Below, piece by piece: positions 25,224-32,695 of a DNA stretch of 64,000 nucleotides. Position 1 is the stretch's first letter. Each line of letters begins with the position of its first letter. The position numbers and the translations under genes were made by a program. Source of the stretch: Deltaproteobacteria bacterium (GTDB lineage Bacteria; Myxococcota; JADLHZ01); the NCBI GenBank assembly GCA_020848545.1, contig JADLHZ010000161.1, positions 21,236-85,235 on the forward strand, written 5' to 3'. A model generated the notes under the pieces. That model was not told the DNA's origin and did no database searches. It saw only the letters and a list, made by a program, of their open reading frames with translations.

Positions 25224-26318
25224 ATGAGTGAATCCCCTCAAGACCCCCAGGGCAAAGAAGGCATTTCGAACCGGAAGGCGGATCACATCGCGCTCTGCGC
25301 CGATCCCACCGAGAAGGTGGCGTTCAAGGGCCAGGGCACGTTGTTCTCGGATGTGCGCTTCGTCCACGACGCCCTCCCCGACCTGCACACCGACGAGGTC
25401 GATACGTCCCTGGAATTGCTCGGCAAGAAGCTGAAGGCTCCCGTGTTCATCAGCGCGATGACCGGCGGCACCGAGCAGGCAGCAGAGATCAACAAGGACC
25501 TCGCCAAGCTCGCCAACGATCTCGGCATCGGCTTCGGGCTCGGCTCGCAGCGCGCGATGTTGAAGCGCCCGGACATGGCGTGGACCTTCGAGGTCCGCGA
25601 CGTGGCGCCGAGCGTGCTCCTGCTCGGCAACATTGGCATCGTGCAAGCGCGCGAGATGAGCACAGCTCAAGTGCGCGAGATGGCGAAGAAGATCGGGGCC
25701 GACGCGCTCTGCGTGCACTTGAACCCGGCGATGGAGCTGGTGCAGCCAGGCGGCGACCGCGACTTTCGCGGCGGCATCGACACCTTGAAGCGCCTACACC
25801 ACGAGCTCGGCATTCCGGTCGTGGCAAAAGAGACCGGCTGCGGTTTGTCGTTCAGCGTGGCCAAGCGTATTCGCCAGATCGGCATCGAGCACTGCGACAC
25901 CTCGGGCGCCGGCGGCACGTCATGGGTGGGCGTCGAGACGCTGCGTGCCAAGGGCAACGACAAGGTGCTCGGCGAAGAATATTGGGACTGGGGCATTCCG
26001 ACGGCGGCAAGTGTCGTCTTCACCAGCAAAGCCGGCCTGAAAGCGATCGCGACCGGCGGCTTGAAGACCGGCCTCGACGTCGCGCGTGCTGTCGCCCTCG
26101 GCGCCCAAGCCGGCGGCCTCGCGGCGGCAGCGTTGCGGGCGCATCAACAAGGAGGCGTCGACGGCGCGCGGGCGTTCTTGGAACAGGTGATCATGAGCGT
26201 GAAGACCGCGTGTCTGCTCACCGGCAGCAAGAACCTGAAGGAATTGCAGCGCGGTAAACACTTCGTCACCGGCGATCTGAAGGATTGGATCGCGCACGGG
26301 GATCGTGCGGCGACGTGA
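25224..26318 (+). CDS. fni: type 2 isopentenyl-diphosphate delta-isomerase
   Basis: This is an FMN-dependent enzyme that interconverts isopentenyl and dimethylallyl diphosphate. The 364-residue product starts MSESPQDPQGKEG. The N-terminal NRKADHIALCAD is the substrate-binding signature, followed by FISAMTGGTEQA. FMN-binding TIM-barrel segments include GIGFGLGSQRAML, HLNPAMELVQPGGDRDF, KETGCGLS, TSGAGGTSWVGVE and IATGGLKTGLDVARA. It is the first gene of a tightly coupled mevalonate operon; its TGA overlaps the GTG start of mevalonate kinase. Confidence 0.95.
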   Translation: MSESPQDPQGKEGISNRKADHIALCADPTEKVAFKGQGTLFSDVRFVHDALPDLHTDEVDTSLELLGKKLKAPVFISAMTGGTEQAAEINKDLAKLANDLGIGFGLGSQRAMLKRPDMAWTFEVRDVAPSVLLLGNIGIVQAREMSTAQVREMAKKIGADALCVHLNPAMELVQPGGDRDFRGGIDTLKRLHHELGIPVVAKETGCGLSFSVAKRIRQIGIEHCDTSGAGGTSWVGVETLRAKGNDKVLGEEYWDWGIPTAASVVFTSKAGLKAIATGGLKTGLDVARAVALGAQAGGLAAAALRAHQQGGVDGARAFLEQVIMSVKTACLLTGSKNLKELQRGKHFVTGDLKDWIAHGDRAAT

Positions 26319-27232
26319 GCGGGTCGGTCGGCAAAGCGTTCGGCAAGGTCATCGTGTTGGGCGAGCATGCGGTCGTCTACGGTGAGCCTGCGCTCGCTGG
26401 CGCGCTGGCGGCGGGCTGCGCGGTCGATGTACGGAAAAGCGAACATGGCCTACCGCACCTCATGCTCGACACGCGCGTGCTCGAGGTGAGCGACGCGGAC
26501 AACGGCGTGTGTAAGTCGATGAAGATCGCGCAGGACGCGGCGGGCCTCGGCGCTTTGGCGCTCGACGTGACGATCCGCTTCGATGTTCCCGTCGGCGCCG
26601 GGCTCGGAAGCTCCGCGGCGATGGCCGTCGCGCTGCCGCGGGCGATGTTCGCGTTCGCGGCGAAGACCTTGGAGACGGCGCGCCTCATCGAGCTGTCGAC
26701 GCAAATCGAGAGAGTATTTCACGGAAATCCGAGCGGCCTCGACGCGCACCTGGCGCGCACCGGCGAGCTCGGCCTGTTCACGAAGAAGGACGGCCTGCAG
26801 GCGATCCGCGCCAAAGAGCCGGTTCGCCTGGTCATCGCCGACACCGGCGTCGGCCGTTCGACGCAGACGCAGGTGAGCAACGTCGCTGCGCGTCGCGAGC
26901 GCTTGGGCCGCCCGATCGAGCGCACCATCGAAGCGATCGGCGAGATCGCGCGCATGGGCGCCGATGCCGTGACCAAGGGCGATCTGCCGCGCCTCGGCGA
27001 GCTGATGAACGCGAACCAGGGCCTGCTCTCGGCGTTGAGCGTGTCGTCGCAGGAGATCGAGCACTTGGTGCACGTGGCGCGCAAAGCCGGCGCCATCGGC
27101 AGCAAGCTCACCGGCGCGGGCGGCGGCGGTTGCATCATCGCGTTGGCGCCGGGCAAGGAAGAAGAAGTCGCGGCCAGCCTGCGCCAGCACAGTAAGACCG
27201 TCGTCATCACCACGCTCGGAGCCACGTCGTGA
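26315..27232 (+). CDS. mvk: mevalonate kinase
   Basis: This GHMP-family kinase phosphorylates mevalonate at C5. With the GTG start at 26315 (GTGA overlap with fni) it has 305 residues, starting VSGSVGKAFGKVIVLGEHAVV, where GEHAVVYGEPA is the family N-terminal signature. The ATP-binding loop is PVGAGLGSSAAMAVAL. The C-terminal glycine motif is KLTGAGGGGCIIAL. FHGNPSGLDAHLA carries the catalytic Asp. The length is normal for bacterial mevalonate kinases. It is coupled to mvaD at its 3' end. Confidence 0.94.
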   Translation: MSGSVGKAFGKVIVLGEHAVVYGEPALAGALAAGCAVDVRKSEHGLPHLMLDTRVLEVSDADNGVCKSMKIAQDAAGLGALALDVTIRFDVPVGAGLGSSAAMAVALPRAMFAFAAKTLETARLIELSTQIERVFHGNPSGLDAHLARTGELGLFTKKDGLQAIRAKEPVRLVIADTGVGRSTQTQVSNVAARRERLGRPIERTIEAIGEIARMGADAVTKGDLPRLGELMNANQGLLSALSVSSQEIEHLVHVARKAGAIGSKLTGAGGGGCIIALAPGKEEEVAASLRQHSKTVVITTLGATS

Positions 27233-28206
27233 AGTCCGTCACCGCCTACGCGAACACCAACATCGCGTTCATCAAGTACTGGGGCAAGCTGCAGGGCGAA
27301 AAGAACCTCGCGCGCAATCTGCCCGCCGTCGGCAGCTTGTCGATGACGCTCGATGACATCGGCACGACGACGACGGTCGAAGAGAACGATCGTGACGCGT
27401 TCATGTTGAACGGCGAAACGCTCAGCGGCGAGCCAGCGGACAAAGTGTTTCGCTTCATCGATCGCGTGTGCAGCGAAGTCTCCGCGAAGCGAGCACCGGT
27501 CCGCGTGATCAGCACGAACTCGGTTCCGACCGCGGCGGGCCTCGCGAGCAGCGCGTCGGCGTTCTGCGCGTTGGCGTTGGCCGCGACCCGCGCGTTCGGC
27601 GCCGAGCTCTCGCCGGCGGCTTTGAGCGGGCTCGCGCGCCAAGGCTCGGCGTCGGCAGCGCGCAGCGTGTTCGGCGGTTTTGCGGAGCTCCCAGCGTCCG
27701 TGGGCGGCGAAGAAGTGCTCGCGGCGCAGGTGCTCGACGAGAACGGCTGGGACGTGCGCCTCGTGGTGGCGAAGACGACGACGAAGGAAAAAGCCGTCCA
27801 CAGTCGCCAAGGCATGCAACACACGGCCGCAACGTCGACCTATTATCCGGCGTGGATCGCCGATTGGCGACGCGACTTCGACACCGGACGCAAGGCTTTG
27901 CTCGCGCGCGATCTGACGACGTTGGGCGAAGCCATGGAGCACTCGACACTCGCCATGCACGCGACCACGCTCGCCGCACGGCCGCCGTTTGCCTACTGGA
28001 ACGGCGCGACGATCGACTGCATGCACGCGGTCTGGGCGCTGCGCCAGAGCGGCACGCAGGCCTACTTCACCGCCGACGCCGGCCCGCACGTGAAGGTGCT
28101 GTGCGCGCCGGCGGACGTCGAAAAAGTGCGCGCCGCCTTGACCGCCGTGCCGGGCGTCCTCGCCACGCTGACGCACAAACCGGGCACAGGAGCACGTCTG
28201 CTATGA
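27229..28206 (+). CDS. mvaD: diphosphomevalonate decarboxylase
   Basis: The enzyme converts mevalonate 5-diphosphate to isopentenyl diphosphate with ATP. The 325-residue product starts at GTG 27229, overlapping the mvk stop. Signatures are NIAFIKYWGK, NSVPTAAGLASSASAFCAL, QGSASAARSVFGGF and TADAGPHVKVL, all typical of MvaD rather than of mevalonate-3-kinase or phosphomevalonate decarboxylase. It requires a phosphomevalonate kinase, which is not encoded in this window. The stop overlaps the ATG of hmgR. Confidence 0.94.
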   Translation: MKSVTAYANTNIAFIKYWGKLQGEKNLARNLPAVGSLSMTLDDIGTTTTVEENDRDAFMLNGETLSGEPADKVFRFIDRVCSEVSAKRAPVRVISTNSVPTAAGLASSASAFCALALAATRAFGAELSPAALSGLARQGSASAARSVFGGFAELPASVGGEEVLAAQVLDENGWDVRLVVAKTTTKEKAVHSRQGMQHTAATSTYYPAWIADWRRDFDTGRKALLARDLTTLGEAMEHSTLAMHATTLAARPPFAYWNGATIDCMHAVWALRQSGTQAYFTADAGPHVKVLCAPADVEKVRAALTAVPGVLATLTHKPGTGARLL

Positions 28207-29423
28207 GCAAAGTGAAATCGCGCCTCGCCGGCTTCTACAAGCTGTCGATCGACGAGCGCCGAGAGACGCTCGCGAAGTCCACCGGCGTCGCGCTCGAGGC
28301 GTTCGAGAAGCTGTCCGAAAACGGCGGCATGACGATGGAGCTCGCCGATCACATGGTCGAGAACGCCGTCGCCACGTACGCGCTGCCGATGGGCATCGCG
28401 TTGAACTTCGCGTTGAACGGCGACGACGTGCTCGTGCCCATGGTGACCGAGGAGCCGAGCGTGATCGCCGCGGCGTCAAACGCGGCGCGCCTGATCAGAG
28501 AGGGCGGCGGCTTCATCGCCGAGAGCGATCCGCCGCTGATGATCGCGCAAGTGCACCTGCTCGAGGTGCAGAACGTGGCGCACGCCATGCGTGATCTGCA
28601 GGCCAAGCGCGAGGACCTCTTGCTGCGCATGGCGGAAGCCGCGCCAGGCCTCGTGCGCCGCGGCGGTGGTCCGCGCGACATCGAGCTGCGCGTGCTCGAC
28701 GACGGCTCGATCGTCGTGCACCTCATCGTCCACACCTGCGACGCGATGGGCGCCAACGCCGTCAACACGATCGCCGAGAAGCTGGCGCCGCGCCTCGCCG
28801 AGATCGCGCGCGCGCGGAGCGGCCTCAAGATCCTCTCGAACCTGGCCGACCGCCGCCTCGTGCGTGTGAAGGGCAAGATCCCCGTGAGCGCGCTGACGAT
28901 CGACACGCCGGAGCTGAAGGCAGGCGGCGACGAAGTGCGCGATCGCATCGTCGAGGCCTCGCGCTTCGCCGAGCTCGATCCCTACCGCGCCGCCACGCAC
29001 AACAAGGGCATCATGAACGGCATCGACGCTGTGGCGATCGCCACCGGCCAGGACTTTCGCGGCATCGAGGCCGGTGCCCACGCGTTCGCTGCCCACAAAG
29101 GTCGCTACGAGCCGCTCGCCGTCTGGACGAAGACCGCGGCCGGCGACCTCGAAGGCGTCATCGAGTTGCCGATGGCCATCGGCACGGTGGGCGGCGCCGT
29201 CACCTTCCATCCGGGCGCAAAGCTGGCGATGCAACTGCTCGCGCAGCCAAACACCGAGCGCTTGGGGCAGATCCTCGCGGCCGCCGGCCTCGCGTCGAAC
29301 CTCGCCGCGATCCGCGCGCTCGCCACCGAAGGCATTCAACGCGGCCACATGAGCTTGCATGCGCGCCGCGTTCAGTTTCAAGCGACGCCGAACGAGTCAC
29401 AGTCCCAGGGAGGGCACATCTGA
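28203..29423 (+). CDS. mvaA: hydroxymethylglutaryl-CoA reductase, class II type
   Basis: The enzyme interconverts HMG-CoA and mevalonate. The 406-residue product starts MSKVKSRLAGFYKLS at the ATG at 28203 (ATGA overlap with mvaD). Conserved segments are MVENAVATYALPMGIALNF, VPMVTEEPSVIAAASNAA, HTCDAMGANAVNT, THNKGIMNGIDAVAIATGQD and GTVGGAVTFHP. The soluble form without membrane domain and the N-terminal LSIDERRE are class II features. In an operon with mvk and mvaD its role is presumably biosynthetic. A C-terminal tail rich in Gln/Ser follows the catalytic domain. Confidence 0.94.
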   Translation: MSKVKSRLAGFYKLSIDERRETLAKSTGVALEAFEKLSENGGMTMELADHMVENAVATYALPMGIALNFALNGDDVLVPMVTEEPSVIAAASNAARLIREGGGFIAESDPPLMIAQVHLLEVQNVAHAMRDLQAKREDLLLRMAEAAPGLVRRGGGPRDIELRVLDDGSIVVHLIVHTCDAMGANAVNTIAEKLAPRLAEIARARSGLKILSNLADRRLVRVKGKIPVSALTIDTPELKAGGDEVRDRIVEASRFAELDPYRAATHNKGIMNGIDAVAIATGQDFRGIEAGAHAFAAHKGRYEPLAVWTKTAAGDLEGVIELPMAIGTVGGAVTFHPGAKLAMQLLAQPNTERLGQILAAAGLASNLAAIRALATEGIQRGHMSLHARRVQFQATPNESQSQGGHI

Positions 29424-30364
29424 TGAGCATGAAGAACGCCACCGCACAGAAGCGCGCACAGAACGATCCGCCGGCGCTCGAGATCCCGCCGGGCGGGCCG
29501 TGGACGGTCGAAAAATCGATCGCCTATTGCGTCGAAATGGCGCGCCAAGAACCGGAGAATACGCCGCTCGCATATTGGTTCGTGCCGAACGCGCTGCGCC
29601 CGCACCTGGCGACGGTCTACGCCTACACGCGCATGACGCACGACTTCGGCGCCGATCCGCGCTTCGAAGCCGAGCGCGAAGAGCAGCTCGCCGCGTGGGA
29701 AGCGGCGTTGCTCGACGCGGCCGACGGTAAGGCACAACACCCGGTGCTCGTGTCGTTGAAGAACACGATCGATCAGTACAAGCTGCCAATGACCCCGTTC
29801 ACCGATCAGATCGTCGGCGCCCGCATGAACATGCGCGTGCGGCGCTACACGAACTTCCAGCAGCTGATGACGTACATCGAGAAGGCGACCTTCCCGATCG
29901 GCCGCGTCATCTTGCACATGGGCGGCAGCGATCAGGTGGAGCACGTGCGCGCCGCCGACGACATCATGACGGCGATGCAGCTGAATACCTTTTGGACGCA
30001 CCTCTCGCGCGACTTCGAGCGCGGCCGCATCTACATCCCGGAAGAGGATCTGCGTCGCTTCGGCGTCACCGAGAGCGATCTCAAGCAGCGCCGCCTGTCG
30101 CGTGAGTTCCGCGCGCTCATGGACTTCGAGATCCAACGCACGCGCATGTACTTGAAGCGCGGCCAACCGCTGCGCGATCACCTGCCGAAGACCATGCAGA
30201 CCGAGCTGCAGGTGCTGCTCATGGGCGTGGAGGTGGCGCTCGACAACATCATCGCCGACAAGTGCGACGTCTTTACTCAGAGCCACGCGCTGAAGCCAAA
30301 AGACTGGGCCCGCGCCGTCGCCCGCTTCGCGTCCTGGCGCGTGAAAGAGCTGACGCAGTGGTAG
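29423..30364 (+). CDS. squalene/phytoene synthase family protein, HpnC-like
   Basis: This 313-residue member of the trans-isoprenyl-diphosphate head-to-head synthase family starts at the ATG at 29423 in a TGATG overlap with hmgR. The N-terminal 27 residues are low complexity. Segment IAYCVEMARQEPENTPLAY resembles the HpnC start. The second Asp-rich motif area is LNTFWTHLSRDFERGRIYIP, like the family QLTNFWQDVxxDxxRGRxYxP. The first motif, normally DDxxDE, reads MTHDFGADPRFE, a degenerate form. The pairing with an HpnD-like gene suggests the HpnC/HpnD route to squalene, with HpnC acting as hydroxysqualene synthase, but the altered motif leaves activity uncertain. Confidence 0.82.
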   Translation: MSMKNATAQKRAQNDPPALEIPPGGPWTVEKSIAYCVEMARQEPENTPLAYWFVPNALRPHLATVYAYTRMTHDFGADPRFEAEREEQLAAWEAALLDAADGKAQHPVLVSLKNTIDQYKLPMTPFTDQIVGARMNMRVRRYTNFQQLMTYIEKATFPIGRVILHMGGSDQVEHVRAADDIMTAMQLNTFWTHLSRDFERGRIYIPEEDLRRFGVTESDLKQRRLSREFRALMDFEIQRTRMYLKRGQPLRDHLPKTMQTELQVLLMGVEVALDNIIADKCDVFTQSHALKPKDWARAVARFASWRVKELTQW

Positions 30365-31215
30365 TCGTCGACGCGCTCAGGACGAAGCTGAAGAAGCTCA
30401 TCCCGACGCAATCGAATTTTGCGTTTGCCTTTCTGCTGCTACCGAAGGCGCGGCGCGAAGGCTTGAAGGCGGCGTATGGCTTCTGCCGTGCCGTCGACGA
30501 CGCCGTCGACGAAGTGAAGGAGCGCGACGAAGGCCTGCGCATCTTGGCCGAGTGGCGCGAGCAATTGCGCTTGGCCTACGAAGGCGAAGCGACGACCGAA
30601 GAGGGCAAAGAGCTCGCGGTCGCCGTCCGGCGCTTTCAGATCGAGCAAAAGGACCTCGCCGACATCCTGACCGGCGTCGAGATGGACCTCGTGCATACCC
30701 GCTACGAGACCTTCGCCGACTTGTATCGCTACTGCTATCACGTGGCGTCTGCGGTCGGCTTGGTGGCGCTCAGCATCTTCGGCCACACCGGCGCGCAGCA
30801 GCGCATCTACGGCGAGAAGCTCGGCATCGCGCTGCAGCTGACGAACATCCTGCGCGACGTGAAGGAAGACGCCGGCCGCGGCCGAATCTATCTGCCGATG
30901 GAAGACATGAAGCGATTCTCTGTGCGCGAGGAAGACCTGCTCGCCGGAAAATACACCGACGCGTTCTTCGATCTCATGGCGTTCGAGGCCGGGCGTGCGC
31001 ATCGCTACTACGAAGAAGCGCGCGCGTGCCTCTCGCCCTCGCAGCGGCGGCGGCTCGCGTCGGCCGAGACCATGGGCGACATCTACTTCGAGCTCTTGCG
31101 CGGCATCGAGGCGCGCGGCTTCAAGGTGTTCGAGGAGCGCGTCGCGGTGAGGACCGCCGACAAGGTCCGCATCGCGCTGCGCAATTTCCTGTTGCAGGCA
31201 GTCCCCGCGCTTTGA
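30358..31215 (+). CDS. hpnD: squalene/phytoene synthase family protein, HpnD-like
   Basis: This is a probable presqualene diphosphate synthase. It has 285 residues if started at GTG 30358, which overlaps the end of the HpnC-like gene; the in-frame region upstream is shadow sequence. TQSNFAFAFLLLPKARREGL is the usual N-terminus. The first Asp-rich motif is intact in FCRAVDDAVDEV, and the second is in LTNILRDVKEDAGRGRIYLP. A phytoene synthase activity cannot be excluded from sequence alone. No HpnE-type oxidoreductase is in the window. The stop overlaps the thiD start. Confidence 0.86.
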   Translation: MVVVDALRTKLKKLIPTQSNFAFAFLLLPKARREGLKAAYGFCRAVDDAVDEVKERDEGLRILAEWREQLRLAYEGEATTEEGKELAVAVRRFQIEQKDLADILTGVEMDLVHTRYETFADLYRYCYHVASAVGLVALSIFGHTGAQQRIYGEKLGIALQLTNILRDVKEDAGRGRIYLPMEDMKRFSVREEDLLAGKYTDAFFDLMAFEAGRAHRYYEEARACLSPSQRRRLASAETMGDIYFELLRGIEARGFKVFEERVAVRTADKVRIALRNFLLQAVPAL

Positions 31216-31988
31216 GCACGCGCGTCGCGCTGACGATCGCCGGATCCGATCCGAGCGGTGGCGCGGGCATTCAAGCCGACCTCAAGACCTTCGCCCGCTG
31301 CGGCGCCTACGGCATGAGCGCGCTGACGCTGCTCACGGTGCAGAACACGGTGTCGGTGAGTGACGTGCGCGTGCTCGATCCCGCGTTCGTCACGGCGCAG
31401 ATCGAAGCGTGCGTCTCGGACATCCCGCCGCACGCGACGAAGACCGGCGCGCTCGGATCCGCGGCAGTGATCGCGGCCGTGGTGGTGGCGGTGGCGAAGC
31501 ACGCGCTGATGCCGCTCGTCTGCGATCCGGTGATGGTCAGCAAGCACGGCGTGCCGCTGCTCGCACAGGACGCGATCGACGCGTTTCGCACCACGCTCCT
31601 TCCGCGCGCGACGTTGGTGACGCCGAACCTGCCGGAGGCCGCGCTGCTCACTGGCCGCTTCGTGCAGACGAAGGACGACATGGAGCGGGCGGCGCGGACG
31701 CTCGTCGAGCTCGGCGCGAAGGCGGCGCTCGTCAAAGGCGGCCACCGGAGCATCGCCGACGACGCGAGCGACGTGCTCTACGACGGCGCCGCGATCCACT
31801 GGCTGCCGGGCGCGCGCATCGACACGAAGCACACGCACGGCACGGGCTGCACTTATTCAGCGGCGATCACCGCCCGCCTCGCGCTCGGCGATTCGTTGCT
31901 CGCCGCCGTCACCGAGGCCAAGCGCTACATCGCCGCGCGGATCGCTGCGCCGCCTGGCGTGGGCCACGGGCACGGACCGGTCGGTTAA
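31212..31988 (+). CDS. thiD: hydroxymethylpyrimidine/phosphomethylpyrimidine kinase
   Basis: ThiD phosphorylates HMP and HMP-P in thiamine synthesis. It has 258 residues from TTG 31212, in a TTGA overlap with hpnD; no ATG or GTG fits better. The N-terminus VALTIAGSDPSGGAGIQADL is diagnostic. Other motifs are ATKTGALGS, CDPVMVSKHG, LPRATLVTPNLPEAALL, ALVKGGH and the ribokinase signature THGTGCTYSAAI. It is the last gene of the mevalonate/squalene operon, an unrelated pathway. The TAA stop forms the start of a GGTCCC palindrome. Confidence 0.94.
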   Translation: MSTRVALTIAGSDPSGGAGIQADLKTFARCGAYGMSALTLLTVQNTVSVSDVRVLDPAFVTAQIEACVSDIPPHATKTGALGSAAVIAAVVVAVAKHALMPLVCDPVMVSKHGVPLLAQDAIDAFRTTLLPRATLVTPNLPEAALLTGRFVQTKDDMERAARTLVELGAKAALVKGGHRSIADDASDVLYDGAAIHWLPGARIDTKHTHGTGCTYSAAITARLALGDSLLAAVTEAKRYIAARIAAPPGVGHGHGPVG

Positions 31989-32008
31989 AAGGTCCCTGGG
32001 ACCTTTTT
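31987..32008. repeat. GGTCCC palindrome, copy 2, overlapping the thiD stop
   Basis: AAAAGGTCCCTGGGACCTTT continues to TTTTT; the first two A residues belong to the TAA stop of thiD (31986-31988). A hairpin with T-run, it could terminate the operon. From 32009 to 32073 is a 65-base spacer with no recognised feature. Confidence 0.9.
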
Positions 32009-32073
32009 CACAGCACTCAGCGCGCAAAAACACGGGTAGGCCATCCAAGGTCGCTACGGACTTGCGGTGCTCG

Positions 32074-32116
32074 AAAAAGGTCCCTGGGACCTTTTATTTC
32101 TGGGACCTTTTATTTC
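32074..32116. repeat. GGTCCC palindrome, copy 3, with a 16-bp tandem duplication of its right half
   Basis: AAAAAGGTCCCTGGGACCTT (32074-32093, plus TT to 32095), then TGGGACCTTTTATTTC twice in tandem (32085-32100 and 32101-32116). The second half-copy overlaps the stop codon (TAA on the minus strand, 32110-32112) of the TPR gene. The duplication suggests slippage or a nested insertion. Confidence 0.88.
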
Positions 32117-32529
32117 TTCCCGAGCTGGGCTTCGAGCTGATTCTGCATGCGCCGAATGAGGATACGCGCGCGCACGCCGTGCGGATTGGTGCCCTTCGGA
32201 TCGAGCGCGAGGCACCGCTCCAAGTGCTGCTTCGCCGTCATATGATCGAGCATCGTCGTCAGCAGCTCGGCGATCACGCAGTGCAGCTCGATGTCGTTCG
32301 GCTCGGTCTCGACGAGCTTCTTCAGGATCGCGACGCCTTCCTTGTGCTTATTGGTGCGGATGAGCGCCGCGGCGTATCCCCTCTGCGCGCCGCCGTCGCT
32401 CGGCGTCAGGGCCGTCACGATCTTCAGGCTCGCGAGCGCAGCCGGGACGTCACCCCGACCGAGCGCGGCGAGACCTTGTGCTCGGAGCTGCGCGACCTTT
32501 TCGGTCAATGCACCCGGCTTCGGCTTCAT
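32110..32529 (-). CDS. small TPR protein, putative chaperone of giant protein 2
   Basis: The 139-residue product starts MKPKPGALTEKVAQLRAQG at the ATG at 32529; a longer start into 32655 is Arg/Ala-rich and unlike its paralogue. About three TPRs are visible: LRAQGLAALGRGDVPAALAS, GYAAALIRTNKHKEGVAIL and AELLTTMLDHMTAKQHLERC. The C-terminal helix is RARILIRRMQNQLEAQLGKK. PNDIELHCVIAEL and LDPKGTNPHGVRARIL align with the TPR protein at 24659 without gaps. It is divergent from giant protein 2, whose ATG lies 166 bases away, whereas its paralogue is downstream of its partner. Confidence 0.82.
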   Translation of the reverse strand: MKPKPGALTEKVAQLRAQGLAALGRGDVPAALASLKIVTALTPSDGGAQRGYAAALIRTNKHKEGVAILKKLVETEPNDIELHCVIAELLTTMLDHMTAKQHLERCLALDPKGTNPHGVRARILIRRMQNQLEAQLGKK

Positions 32530-32695
32530 CGCCACGCTTCCATCGCTCCTCGGGGGTATCACCTGACGTGCGACCCGCAAAAAAAAGCTCCCAGCCACCC
32601 TGCGACTTATCGCCGTGTGAAAACGCGCCGCGGCGTAGGGTGACCAAGCGGTCACGATAAAAACTCTAGGCGCACACCGCCGTTAAGATTCCCAC

